Origin: Ulota crispa
Lineage: Eukaryota; Streptophyta; Bryopsida; Orthotrichales; Orthotrichaceae
Direction of reading: 5' to 3'
NCBI GenBank assembly: GCA_963920765.1
Contig: OY987243.1
Span: 28,829,060-28,893,059 of the forward strand
DNA length: 64,000 nt
Shown: positions 11,792 to 23,623 of the stretch, piece by piece
Layout of the letters: each line of letters opens with the position of its first letter
Numbering within the stretch: position 1 is the stretch's first letter
Notes under the pieces: model-generated
What the model was told of the DNA's origin: nothing
The model's database searches: none
What the model saw: the letters and a program-made list of their open reading frames with translations, nothing else
Made by a program: the position numbers and the translations under genes

Positions 11792-12123
11792 AAATTTTAC
11801 AAGGGAAAATTTCATGGATACCCCTTAAGTTTGTAATATTTTCATAGATGCTCTTCTTTTTCAGAAATATCACAAATACTCTTGGGTCAAAAAATTTAGG
11901 CCTTTGATTTGTTGTGCATGTCACTTCCCTTCTTCCTTTGTGCGCAAGTATAACAAGAAAGAAGTAGTGTGTGCACAAATAGAGAAGGAAGTGACATGCA
12001 TAACAAAACAAGCACCTAAACATTTTGGCCCAAGAGTATTTGTGATATCTCTGAAAAAGAGGAGCATCTATGAAAATATTACAAACTTAAGGGGTATCCA
12101 TGAAATTTTCCCTTGTAAAATTT
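11792..12123. mobile_element. 332-base palindromic element
   Basis: AAATTTTACAAGGGAAAATT at the left pairs with the right end, and about 145 bases of arm pair with few mismatches (AATATTTTCATAGATGCTC against GAGCATCTATGAAAATATT; GCATGTCACTTCC against GGAAGTGACATGC). Only ~40 central bases do not pair. Short open frames on both strands give near-identical peptides purely because of the symmetry, so I do not call them genes. Confidence 0.9.
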
Positions 12124-14454
12124 GGTGCCATGTGGAATAAAATGATATTCTTTGGCAACCTGCAAAGTAAAAACATGATGCTCAAAATATTTTGGAAACA
12201 TTCTGTATCAATCAAACATAGTATGCTTATTATCAAAATGTTTTTTAGCATTTAATTTTCAACACCCTATATTGATTGGAAGGGCACAGTCGGGTATTAC
12301 ACTGATTTTTCCAAGATTTTTTTTTGGATAGCTTCAAGATTCACAAAGAATCAAAATCAAGATTCTAAAACATTATTGAGATAATCAGAAAATAACGTGA
12401 TGAATTTTTCATGAGTTAATGCATTTTTCATTTCAATTCCTTTCATTGTGAGTGTCATGTTTTCCAAGTGAAATCAAAATTGGACACAGATAGGAATGGC
12501 ATTCTCTGGAACTATGTACCACACCATTTTCTAGTCCCATAGCTATCCGGTTTTATTCCTGGAAAGGTTTCCAGAAATTTTCCCCACAGAGTTCTTTTTC
12601 TTCAACTTGTAATCACCTCAATTAATGCAATAACTGCAGTCTGGGGCTGATCCCGGTTTTTTCCCCGCACGGTTTTTATTTATTTATTTATTCAAAACTT
12701 GAAATCAAAATAACAATGGTTCAAAATAGAAAAAAAAATCATTTATCTTCCCTCAAGTCATAAGAAAAGGTACCTTTGTAAGCATTGTGACAATATTAGT
12801 CTTGGTCCGCTGTCTGAGCAGAAGGCAATATTAGCTAGTTTGGAAAAAACCCCGATTTTGGAACTTGGAAATTTTTTCATTTTTAAGAATTTTAGGAAAT
12901 TTAGAGAGAATTTTATGATGGTTTCTTAGAACCTTACCTCAATGATGAAATATCTTGAAGGAATTATCTAAAACTCCCTTTAGATCACCAAAATACTCTC
13001 ATAAATGCAAAATTTAGTATCTTATTTTTTCGTTTTGTGAAACTGTTCTTCCCAAATTAACAAATATTATGTTTAAGGGTGCAGCTTGCACTATGTCCCG
13101 CACTTAACTCTACAAGCCCCAATTCGTATCCGTAAACTATATTTGCAAAAAATAATTGAAAGAACGCTTGAGCACTTTATGCAACAAACTTGTCTGGCAT
13201 GGCACTTGACTTTCAAAATAAGTTTTCATTATTTTTGCTAGATCCAACTCTTGGAGCAAAGTTGCACTTTATTGGTGCCAATGCTTTCAAAAATATTTTC
13301 CACACAAGCGGTTTTTTATGAACTAGAACTTGGGGACATGTGTGTGAAACTATAAATCCCCATTTCCAACATCTTATTAAATCAAAATTGAGAATATATT
13401 AGGACTTAATATATTAGGACTTGCACGAGTAGAAAAATGATGTTGAGGCACCAAGCTGTAGTGTTGGAACTTGGTGCCCCAACATCATATTTGTACTAGT
13501 ATTGGGTCATAGGTGGAACGGACAGTAAGGGCCCACGCAATCATACCGCACACACGTCTTTGTGGAGTTCAGAATATCAATTTTATTAAGTTGACGGCAG
13601 TCATGCATCACATGTAGTGATATTATCTTCAGAATGGTCCAATTCTAGTTCACAATGTAGAAATGTAACATTTAGGCTACTCAACCTAAAGTACACCAAA
13701 GCAATGGCATGTTGTCATTTTATCAAAGTTGATGTTGAAGGTGGCAAAACTTGTTTTTTTCACCAACAAGTATAAAAGCACGAATTTTCCCTGCAATTTT
13801 CTCTCCTTTTTCCATCTTGATCCGCAAACACGTCTATGAAACAGGGTGATAGTCAAGTAATCACACCTTCTCCAAAAATGTAATCCAAAAATGTAACGTC
13901 TATGAAGTACGAAGTTGTGGAGTTGAAACAGGAGCCAATGGGAGCACTTCCCCGTACAGGAAGTATGACTCTCCTTTTATGGGCAATGAAAAATGGAGAA
14001 TGAGTTTACCTAGAAATTGGTGAAGCGGTAAGAAGTAAGTTGCATTTACACGCTCAATTCATGTCTCCAACTACAAGGGTGAAAGTAAAAAGATTGCAAG
14101 ATGAAAAAGAACCACATATTAGTAAAGCTTCATATGCAAAAACTTTTTCATACAACACAATATTTGTTAATATGGCAAAAAGTCTCTCCCAAAACTAATT
14201 TTATGATACTAAATTTTGCATTTGTGAGAGTATTTTGGTGATCTAAAGTGAGTTTTTAGATCATTCCTTCAAGATATTTCATCATTGGGCCTTGAAGAAA
14301 TCATCATAGAATTCCCTCTAAATCTCCAAAAAACATTTACAAATGAAAAATTCAAAAGTGCCAAAATTGATTATTTTCCCACATTAACCAATATCATATT
14401 ATACCCATTATTTTCCTCTTTTGTGAAAAAAATAAACTTCTCAATCTTCAAAGA
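12124..14454. repeat. Gene-free region with inverted copies 1.2 kb apart
   Basis: No gene is supported. About 12860-13045 is the reverse complement of about 14215-14395 with moderate divergence: GATGAAATATCTTGAAGGAA at ~12942 pairs with TTCCTTCAAGATATTTCATC at ~14265. The two copies could be the long termini of one ~1.5 kb element or independent inverted insertions. A TATTTATTTATTTATT microsatellite lies near 12678. Confidence 0.6.
13424..13502. repeat. Short hairpin with CACTA-type ends
   Basis: CACGAGTAGAAAAATGATGT is answered by ACATCATATTTGTACTAGT, with a second stem GGCACCAAG/CTTGGTGCC inside. The ends look like decayed CACTAGTAGAAA termini, as at 7890. A small CACTA-type MITE is likely. 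Confidence 0.55.
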
Positions 14455-15047
14455 ATATGGGGTTCAAACATAAAATCTGACCTTTGAGTTAGTTCTCACC
14501 TCATAGGATCCCCGTTCACTAATGAATTATTTTTGTTCACTTGCACGCCCAAAGTTTTGACACACTTGTGAGTTTACAATTAGGGTTTTGTACACACGTT
14601 GGGGTCTAAGTGTTTGAGACACTAGAGAGGATGAGCCTTCCAAAAGTGAGTTTCTGAAATTCACTCCTAACATGAATCATGTTAGGAGTGAATTTAGTTG
14701 ATGTTTGAAGCCCCCTAATAGGGGGCTTCAAATATCAAGTTTTTTAAGTGACTCACATTGCGATTCACCATTGTGAATTCACTAGTGAACCGCAAGGTGA
14801 CTCATCTTTGGACTTCACTCCTAACGTGATTCACCTGAGGAGTGAACTTTAGAAACTCACCTTTGCGGCTTTGCACGGTTCATTCACTTGCGTCCTCAAA
14901 CTCCAAAACTTCTTTTGCAGAAACTTCCGCAAACTCATGGATGTCTCAAACTTTACGCGTACAAGAGAATGAAAACAATTCACTGATGAGCGGAGATCCT
15001 GTAAGGTGAGAACGAAGACCAGATTTTATGTTTGAAACCCCCTAATA
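14455..15047. mobile_element. TIR element with ~70-base arms
   Basis: ATATGGGGTTCAAACATAAA at the left is repeated inverted as TTATGTTTGAAACCCCCTAA at the right, and pairing continues inward through GTTCTCACC and GTTCACTAATGAA. The interior contains the palindrome cluster at 14646-14860. No coding frame is visible. Confidence 0.75.
14646..14860. repeat. Nested palindrome cluster
   Basis: Outer arms are GTGAGTTTCTGAAATTCACT and AGTGAACTTTAGAAACTCAC. Inside lie a perfect 18-base stem with a 3-base loop (14657-14695, centre CATGAATCATG) and a second stem of at least 12 bases (14704-14732, TTTGAAGCCCCC/GGGGGCTTCAAA). It looks like a small TIR element, itself built of or invaded by hairpins. Confidence 0.75.
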
Positions 15048-16695
15048 TGACCTCTGCAAATCAAGAAGAGAGTGCCACATCTACAGACTGAAAATGAGGT
15101 GAAAAAGATGTGACTAGCTTTTCCACCCCGGAGTCCTGGACCCACAAAACACGTAATTGCAGTGTACCAAGCATTCGAAACTTCCTCATGTTCCCCGTAC
15201 GTCAATGCCAAGCATCTTTCTCTTCAACGCAGAAAGCAAATAATAATCTACAAGTTTACAGCCACTGTCGTTCCACGTAACGACACATACCCCACCTACT
15301 CCTCGCTGAACCCAATTATACGTTCGAACACCATCTTCCGACTGACCAGCCTCTTCAACTAAGCTTAACCTCCCCGTAAATCTCACTAACCCTCCCCTGC
15401 TCCCCTAATCACCAGCTAATAACAGAGTGACCGGATCCACTCCAACTGGCACTTCACGGAACCGGCTAATCTTAGAATTAAGATAAGCAAGTTTTATCCC
15501 AGCTGAGATTTTTCCGCAACGACCTCCTTAAATGCGCCAGGCCAGACTCGGTCGATAACTAAAATTGGCGCCGTGGTATCTTTTGCTTTTTCCCCCACAG
15601 ATTTCAAATTTTCTACAGCACCAACACTTCCGAAGACAGAAACCCAAGTTGAAACTCGGAATTCCGCCTTCTACTACTGCACTCAGATCTTCAATTCTCC
15701 CAAGATTAAAAGCCTTTTGCTTTCGTGCGACACATACTTTACCTAGAATCAATCGAAAAGGCTCGTAACGTATGATTCTGGCTCTCACCCCGGTTGCTTA
15801 TCTTTTTCTAAGCCCTGGCCCTTAGTTACCATGACAGATGTGCTGGTGGTTTACAAGTAACGTTTTCTTTTCCATGGGCTCATAAAACCTGGAGGAATTC
15901 CGGGTAGATTCGTTCTCCGTGGTTCACGAATTATTTCGGAGTCTGCATCTAGATGCACAGGGTGTCACGACGGCTGAGCAGTTTTGCTAGGAGACCGAGT
16001 GGAAGTCGTGGAACTGGTCGAACGTTCATTAGGATTTCAGGTTGTTTGAATTTGTACTGTGAGCGACGACAGAAGGATTGGTTGGGGGTTCCGGACTTGT
16101 GTATATTGATCATAGTTGTGAGATCCTGGTTTGCAGAGAGCATCTTGAATGAGATCCGGTCCACTTTTTGCGTTTTGGCTAAATCTTCTTCTAGAAAGGT
16201 GTGTGATTAGAGGTAGAAAAATCTCTGGATCCTGAAATCTCACGAAACCTTGTAGTTGCAGGCTTGCAGCCACCCTCTTCTGAACGGTGGAAGAAACCGA
16301 AACGGATTCGTTCTCAGAGCTTGGCGCTTTAGTTTTTGTATTGGGCGGGGTCATCGATACAGTATGATCACTCGACACAGCTGTTGTAAAGGTGCCCGTT
16401 TCAATTAACGGAAGGCGGCACTTTTAGATGCAAACTTAGCACCTCCTTCCGATTCCAGCGACGAGTGTTTGAGTTGGGTCGTGAATTTTTGCACTTATGG
16501 TTTGTTAGTTCGTACCGTAGCATTGATTTTCATGAATCTCGGCTTCTGAAGGGAGGGCCGAGTTTTCTTTAGGATGAGGTCTCCGAGATGACTGGCTAGT
16601 TCATCGAGGTTTTACGGTTAAAAGATTCGCTTTGTTTTAATCACTACTAAAGGGTGGTGTTCCGATTGGCGACATCGATCAACCTTCGATTCAGG
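15048..16695 (+). promoter_or_regulatory. Upstream region and probable long 5' leader of the TBL gene
   Basis: This 1.6 kb lacks the repeat families seen elsewhere and is less AT-rich, as expected of promoter plus leader. A pyrimidine tract ending CCCCCACAG at about 15600 and a TTGCAGGCTTGCAG near 16265 look like splice acceptors, so the 5' untranslated region may be spliced. An in-frame TAA at 16648 lies just upstream of the chosen ATG. I cannot place the transcription start. Confidence 0.4.
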
Positions 16696-19600
16696 ATGGC
16701 AGCAGTACCGCTAAGACTCCCGTCGAGGAAGCATTTCGATCACTCCCGCAACCGAAAGTTATGCGGCCTGTCGTCGGTACTCCTGGTGGCGTCCTTGTGC
16801 GTGCTCCTGCTGAGTTCGCTCTTCTTCCTGGACTTGGAGATCCTCTACCACAAGAAGGGAATAGTTACTGTAGTACCCCAATCTGCAGGCGACGGTGGGG
16901 CTCTCGCCCAAGGACTCGCTTCCTCAGAGCTGGATCCCTCAGTCGATGTGGCTAAATCAGTCACCGGCGTTGCAGGAGCGCTGCAGGATGTGCCAGTTGA
17001 TGAGGACGCAGAGCCAAAGCCAAAGCTGGACCCAAAGGTTTCGGATGCGGTGGTGGTGGTGGATCCAATTGTTGCCGATCCCGAGTCCGAACCAGCGGCT
17101 TCTGATGCGAAGAAGGTAACCGTTGCAGAGGAGGAATCATCGGTTTCTGACGCGGAGAAGGTGGTAATCATAGCAGAGGAGGAGTTATCGGTTTCGAATG
17201 CGGAGAAGGTGGTGACCGTAGCAGAGGAGGAGCTAGTGGTTTCGGATGCGGAGACGGTGTCGATTGCAGCAGAGGTGGAGGAGGAGGAGAGCGCGGGGGA
17301 GGAGAGGAGTGGGACGGCGAGGGCATTGAAGGGGTGCGACATCACGCAAGGCCGGTGGGTGTATGACAACGTGTCGCACCCGCTGTACCGCAGCAAGAAC
17401 TGCCCGTTTTCAGACCCCGGGTTTCGATGCGAGGAGAACGGGCGCCCCGACACGGCGTTCATGAGCTACCGCTGGCAGCCGCACGGCTGCGACCTGCCCA
17501 GGTAAAAAGCCGGCGGGGTTCACGCCGTCATCAGTCCGTCCCCCTTCCCTTCTCTTAATCCCTTCCCTTCTCTTGATCCCTTCCCTTGACCCCGTCCTCT
17601 CACTGATAGCCGTACCAGGCATTTGTCAGCTAACATTGTCTTGGTGTCTGTGCTTTGGCCACTCTCTTATTCCATGGGATCTGGAAGGTGGCTTTGTTTT
17701 CCTTTATAAACACGGTAGGAGGCTCAAATTCGGAGCACCTCCTCAAATGTACTTTTTCTGTACATCTTGTTTTTCATAACCCTTCAACAATGTATAGTTC
17801 ATGTAGCTCATGTACATTTGAGGAGGTGCTCCATTTTAGAACCCTATGGTCTTTCCACTTCAAATATTCATAGCTAATTCCACGAAACTCCAAAAAATAT
17901 GAAACAACTTGGGTTAGATGCAGATTCTTCTTATCTTTCAAAGAAAGTTTACTGAAAACCATTTTGAAGAGTTTCACCTACCCAAAATTCAGTTTCAGCC
18001 CTTAGATGCTCCATTTATGAGCCTCCTACCTTAGTGCATGGTACCCAGAACCCTAACTATCTCTAAAACTTCAAATACTTTTAAAACTCCAACTATTTTT
18101 AATATTTCAATTATTCCTAAAATTCCAACTATCCCTAAAATTCCAACTATTCTTAAAACTTCAACTATAACGTGTTGTTCGTTAAATTGGTAAAAACATA
18201 GGTACCATTTTGTATTTCACTTGAAACCCAAAAAGTTACTTTAAACCAGATTTAAAGGTATCAAATTCAGTATAAGCCACTAAGATTTTTTCCCTCACAA
18301 ATTCCTCCTCTCAAGTGAGGGCACGTGTACAAAAAAAAACGCTGTGAGTTGGAATTCAAATGATCACCTGAATTCTTGAAAGTCCCACTTTGTACTATTT
18401 TTCCCAATTTAACAGATAACGCATTCTATCCTTAAAATTCCAACTATCACTGAAACTTCAACTATTTTTCACACTCCAATTATCCCTAAAACTTCAACTA
18501 TCTGTAACACTCCAACTATTCCTAAAAATCTAACTATCACTAAAACTCCTAATATTCTTAACTCTCCAACTATCCCTAAAAATTTGGTTTAACAAATGCA
18601 CAACTTGAGTTATAAATTCTAAACTAAGGGTAATGAACAAATTTGGAACAAAAGTAACCTAGGTCCACTTTCAAAAGACCTTGGTTGCAAAATAACCTAA
18701 TTTAAGTTGTTTCTTGATTGTGAAGCATGGGTTTATGAAAATCACACGTGGCTCTTGAAAATGTCATTAGTCATGCTTTGGGAAGTTAAAAAAATGGAAA
18801 ATTACAATTTGTGACAGATGCAAAATTGAATGAATGGTATAGGAAAAAGAACATTTACTTTGAAATTGTCCTTGTGACGTGAACTGAGAAGGTTTGCATA
18901 GAATGACCAAATTCATTGTCAATTGTGGCTGGCCTTTCAATAAACACGTTGCTTTCATATGTGACATTTTCACAAAGCTGATGTTGCAATTGGACCATAT
19001 TAAAATAAAATAAAACATTTAAAGAAGCTAATAAAAATGAGCTATAGTTAAGCTATTGAAGTGGGGGTACTCACCATTGAAAGGGTCGTTGCCTATCTTG
19101 GTTAAATGCGGGATGTGAATTCCTTGGAGTCCGCATGTCAATACTTTCAATGAAGTGACAAGTTTCTCAATTTATCAAATATAATTGAGGAAGAAAGGAT
19201 GATAAGTGATCATCTTTTCAAAAAAAGTGCATTAGAAATTTCACATATTAGAATTCTCTCCCTTGCTGTGTCAAAAGAATAGGGACCAAGTGTAGAAGCC
19301 AAAGGGTATAGTGAATTTTACTGCAACTCCGCTTCATTCCTTATTTTCAAGAGCTGTGATAAAGGTATATGGAAGTAGGAGGAAACATGCATTCCTAACT
19401 ACACAAGTGTGGGGTTTGAAACAATTTGACCCTTTCAATTGTCATTTAAAAATGGTTGCTTTCAAGCAAGTTTGGGTGATTCTAAAGAAACGGTTACTAG
19501 GGTCACATGTATCAGACAATCTACTCATGACGTTTCCATGTTTCAAATGTACCTTAAAAAACCTACATTGTACTAGACATATTATTGTGAAAAAAGCTCT

Positions 19601-22600
19601 TATACAATTAATAAAAAAACTCAAGTTGGCGATTGCCCGTACAGTCGCTGAGTGATCAGTTTACATGTTGTCAAAAATGTAACCAATATTAGGCGATTAG
19701 GTTGCTGGCCGTTAGTTTCAATTCCTCTCTCCCACGTAACTAATGTTAGGCTGTTAGGTTGCCGGTGAGGCTTCCTTTCTCCCAAAACCTAACGGTTAGT
19801 TTCAATTTCTCTCTCGCATGTAACCAATGTCATGGTCAGTTGTACGTAGCTTTGTTGTGAGCAACTTGAGTTGTTGATGTTGCTTTGTTTATTGCAAACA
19901 CCACAACAATGATAAATGTAATTTATCATGAATTATTGTTGTAACATAAATTGGAAGTGTAACTATTTTGAATCACAAATGTGAAATGTGTTAAGGCCTT
20001 CATTTGCCTTGGTAAATGGGTTTACAAGACTTGTCTTTTAAGAAAATCTCTGCAAAAACCTCCTTTTTTTTTGTTGCGCTAATGAGGAAAAGAGACAGTT
20101 TTAGGGTTTAGGGTTTTAGGATTGGCAGCAGTGTGATGGTTTTGGTTCGAATGGGCATCAAGGGCGCAGTTTTCTCCAGCTAGTGTAGGAATTACAGATA
20201 TTCTCATGATTTTCCGCTTTTTGCAAGCAGGTTCAATGCGTCTGATATTCTGGAGAGGCTTCGTGGCCAGAGGTTGGTGTTCGTAGGTGACTCCCTGGGA
20301 CGGAACAACTGGGAGTCCATGTTGTGCATGTTGGCTGAAGGAGTGAGTGACAAGTCGAGAATCTACGAGGTCAATGGGGCGCCTATCACGAAACACACTG
20401 GACAATTAATCTACAGGTTTGTGCTAAGAAACCTTCATCACATGCTCTTTTCTTTTATGGCAAATTCAAAGGAGCTACAACTAGAAGGTCTGGAGCAACA
20501 TCTTGATTGTCTTCTTAAAAGCCTCTTCTTAAAGGCCACACTTCAGAACAATGTAGTAGGAATATCAGTAAAATCAAAAGCACAAATTTAAATTAGCTGA
20601 TAATGGAACGGAGCGTTGGTTTAGGGTTTGGTGTATACAAGAATAGTCTACTCAAAACTGTTATACGCAGGAATTCGGAGATGCATTGATCAAAATTTTA
20701 TTCTTTTTAGTGAAGAGATTGTGTTGGATGGCTTTGCTGTTAGGCTAAGTATCAGTTAAAATGAATGCATTGTAATCTAGAGTAAGTTATATTTGCAGGA
20801 ATATCAGTCAATCGTGAGTGCATTCTTAGATTAGCTGAAAATGGAACGGAGCGTTCATTTAGGGTTTGGTGTATTCAAGAATAATTTACTCAAGACTTGT
20901 TATACGTAGGAATTCAGAGATGCATTGATTAAGTTTTTTCTTCTTGTAGTGAAGAGATTGTGTTGGATAGCTTTATTGTTAGGTTAAGAGTCTGTTCAAA
21001 TGGATGTAGTGTAGTTTACTGTGTACTTATATCTACGAGTGTTGATTTTTGAAACTTTGATTGCAGGTTTGAAGACTACAATTGCACTGTGGAGTATTAC
21101 AGGGATCCGTTTTTGGTGCCTCAGACTCGACCTCCGAAGAATTCCCCTAAGAATGTGACATACGCCCTTGTTGTTGATCGTGTAAGTTTGAGCACCAAGA
21201 TGTGGATAAACGCGGATATTATTATTTTCAATGCGGGGCACTGGTGGTCGGAGCACAAAATCTTCCGTCAGTAAGTGAATCTGCCATGAACATTATACTG
21301 CATTCAGTGGTATTCTTGAAATTTGACCTGTCCTTGTATGGAGCAAATTATATACAATTTATCAAGGTCAATGAAGGTTTCTAAACTTTCCAGTGGTTAC
21401 GTACTGTTTATATCCTCTAAGAGTTTTATACATTTATTAAGGTTTGTTTTTTGCACTTGATGTTAGGATTGGTGTTATAAAACGGAGTGCACTTTAAGTT
21501 AAAGGTTTATTTAAATTGTTTCCTAAGACTCCAGTCTTAAAACCAAGTGCAAAACACACCTTGAGAGATGATAGTCTTTTCTGTAAACTTTTTGGAGTCT
21601 TTTTGTTACTATTTTGTTTTGTACTTATAATCTGTACTAATGATGTGGTTGTGATGTATGATTGTAGGGGTATGAAGTTTCAGGAGTTTGAGAAAATACA
21701 GGATTACGATCTCCAGACTGGTTTGGAAAAATCTTTGCAAACATGGGCAACATATTTGAAAAAAGACTTGAATTCCAACAAAACTGAATTCTTCTGGATC
21801 AGCTATCCCTCTGCGCACTTCAGGTAATTTTAAAATCCCTCAAGGTCATTCTCTCTGCGCCTTGGTAATAGAATTCTAAAAACACTAACTTACAAAAGAG
21901 CTGATTCCCTTACTAATGGCAGTCACTTTGTTGGGTAACCAGAGTCATATTATTTTGGTGGGACTAGTGTCGTGTCATGACCTCATCTTTATAGACCTTT
22001 AATTTAACATGATTCGACCATTTATGGTTATGTCCATTGACATGAAAGGAGAGCCCTCCTGGTTGTTTATATGACATCTTTCCCAAATGAGGGACTTGAT
22101 ATACTGTTTCAACAAGGCTTTATATTCACGTTACCTGGTCGACAGTTCCATTTGTATTATGAGAGCATAAGGTAGGCACACCCATAAGCGTCAGTGTCCC
22201 CATAACCGTCACCTCTGAAATCTTGGAAAATCTGTGGAAGTAAATAGACGTAATGACAAGGATGTACAACATGTGAACCTAAACCTGAAATCTTAAAAGT
22301 GGTTATGGGTGCAATGGCAATTTGCTCTTTAAAAATTCACAACTTATTCTCACAGTATCCAAATAATACATTTGAACGTGCAAACTCATTTTTTATCTAT
22401 TCCTAATAGGATCCTATAATTTGCTAGATGTTTATTAATAGTCATCATGTTCAAAACCCTTAGTTTGACGTTTATGGGTGCTCCTACCTTAAACTGTAGC
22501 TTGAGAAGTGTCCTAAAAGAACTACTAATCAAACTACGTAGCTCTTGAATTTACAACACTAAAACCTAAGCATTTAATGAAACTCAAACTGAAGATTCCA

Positions 22601-23623
22601 CTCAATTTGAGAGTAGTTTGTGTGACTTTCTCCATCCTCAAACAATGAACAAATCAATGTCCTAGTTTGTTGGCGCTTCTACTAACAAAATGTCTGTTAC
22701 TTCGGGCACATTTTTTTTCCCTTCCTATCTGGACATTTTTTTCATCTTCTGTGAAGCTTCCTTAATGCCATACTTAACCAATTCTTGATGAGTGCGTATT
22801 TAGATATAAAACCGTGCCACAAGGCAAATGGAAATCTGTCGAGCTGTTGTCCCTATATATTCTGTAAGGAGATCCATGATAGAGGGGAGTCCATGCTTGC
22901 TTGGAGAGTTCGTGCTTGAAGAGTTTAGGTCTAAAGGAAGTGTGCATGGGATTGGAATATTTCAGAATCCCCATGGTTCCATCTAGTCCAAAGTTGATTG
23001 AACATGTCACCTAACTGAATTATTTTAATCATTGTGAGTGTAGAAGTAGTCATTAATAGACCCGAAACAAAATAGCAGGTTTTGGAGCTTGGTAGATTTC
23101 TCCACCCTTGCTTTCCGCACAATGGTTTCAAAGCTGATTTTTTAATTTTTTCTTGATTTCTCATGCAAGAAGAGCCTATGCTTGCTTGATATTTTTTGCA
23201 CTTCACTAGGTGCAGATAAACTGATGAGGAAAATGGGATGACGTGGGGGTATGCAGGGGCGGCACGTGGAACAGAGGAGGCCGTTGCGACCAGGAGAAGC
23301 GGCCCTTGACGGAGGAGGAAGCAGAGAAGGAGTGGCAAACCCCTTGGATGAACAAAATTGTGCTAGATTCATTCATCCCCAAGCTGGAGCCCATTCGGAA
23401 GGCGGTGACCTACCTGGACATCACCACGGCCACCAATTACCGCTCTGACGGTCACGGGGCCCTGTACAATTGGGACACTAAGAAGTTCGGCCCAAAGCCG
23501 CGCAACCGCCAGGACTGCAGCCATTTTTGCTTGCCTGGCGTTCCTGACACGTGGAACGAGCTCATTCTGGGGAGCTTGTTCATTAAGGGGAAGCACCCCT
23601 GGACCCTCGCATCTCCACAGTAA
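16696..23623 (+). CDS. Trichome birefringence-like (PMR5/TBL) polysaccharide O-acetyltransferase
   Basis: Five exons: 16696-17501, 20231-20416, 21067-21270, 21668-21823 and 23257-23623, all GT-AG, joining in frame to 572 residues. TBL proteins are Golgi type II membrane enzymes that O-acetylate wall polysaccharides such as xylan, mannan or pectin. Visible features: a short basic N-terminus and one hydrophobic anchor (about residues 24-46); an acidic Val/Ser/Glu linker with degenerate VSDAEKVV repeats (about 100-205); the Cys-rich PMR5N segment from GCDITQGRW to CDLPR (213-269); the GDS motif with catalytic Ser290 (FVGDSLGRN); NAGHWW in exon 3; and the DxxH motif DCSH (Asp537, His540). The start is the first ATG after an in-frame stop, in a good context (GGATGGC). 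Some models might begin 14 codons earlier at a GTG; I reject that. Substrate cannot be read from sequence. Introns 1, 2 and 4 carry repeats. Confidence 0.95.
17714..18033. mobile_element. GGTAGGAGGCTCA MITE in TBL intron 1
   Basis: GGTAGGAGGCTCAAAT is answered by ATGAGCCTCCTACC some 320 bases later. The ends resemble family A (AGGTAGGAG). A perfect hairpin lies inside the left part. It is in the first intron of the TBL gene. Confidence 0.65.
17732..17832. repeat. 101-base hairpin in TBL intron 1
   Basis: Perfect 21-base arms start GGAGCACCTCCTCAAATG and end CATTTGAGGAGGTGCTCC. With ~59 bases between the arms it could fold in the pre-mRNA. It is probably a small MITE nested in the element around it. 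Confidence 0.8.
18040..18590. repeat. CCCTAAAATTCCAACTAT tandem array
   Basis: Degenerate repeats of a ~15-base unit (CTAAAACTTCAACTAT type) run through 18045-18168 and resume at 18426-18590. The array is split by the family C MITE at 18169-18425 and lies in TBL intron 1. Confidence 0.8.
18169..18425. mobile_element. Family C MITE, copy 1
   Basis: Ends are AACGTGTTGTTCGTTAAATT and its diverged inverse finishing GATAACGCATT, flanked by CTAT on both sides. The interior words TTAAAGGTATCAAATTCAG and CCCTCACAAATTCCTCCTCT match copies at 30392, 42746 and 63141. The CTAT flanks are weak evidence here because the surrounding satellite itself contains CTAT. Confidence 0.8.
19608..20035. repeat. Dispersed repeat H, copy 1
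   Basis: AAAAAAACTCAAGTTGGCGA, AACCAATATTAGGCGATTAG and TTGGAAGTGTAACTATTTT recur in the same order at 48940-49520. It ends with half of the hairpin seen at 59423 (CCTTGGTAAATGGGTTTAC). The repeat class is unknown. It lies in TBL intron 1, about 200 bases before exon 2. Confidence 0.6.
20558..21040. repeat. ~240-base tandem duplication in TBL intron 2
   Basis: Two copies in direct orientation begin GGAATATCAGT at about 20558 and 20798. Shared landmarks include AATGGAACGGAGCGTT, TTTAGGGTTTGGTGTAT and GTGAAGAGATTGTGTTGGAT. Divergence is moderate, so the duplication is not very recent. The copies fill most of the intron between TBL exons 2 and 3. Confidence 0.85.
22170..22489. mobile_element. 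Family A MITE, copy 1
   Basis: Ends AGGTAGGCACACCCATAAGC and its inverse finishing GGGTGCTCCTACCT, TA on both sides. It is about 320 bases, opposite in orientation to copy 2, and lies inside TBL intron 4. The TA duplication fits a Tc1/mariner-type (Stowaway-like) non-autonomous element. Confidence 0.85.

Noticed and set aside
11790-12140. Two small frames on opposite strands with near-identical peptides
   Set aside because: The likeness follows from the palindromic DNA, not from two genes.
16654-16695. TBL start 14 codons upstream
   Set aside because: That codon is GTG; the first ATG after the in-frame TAA is 16696.
16845-17462. 205-codon minus-strand frame opposite TBL exon 1
   Set aside because: Shadow of the GC-rich exon; Ser/Thr low complexity and no start context.
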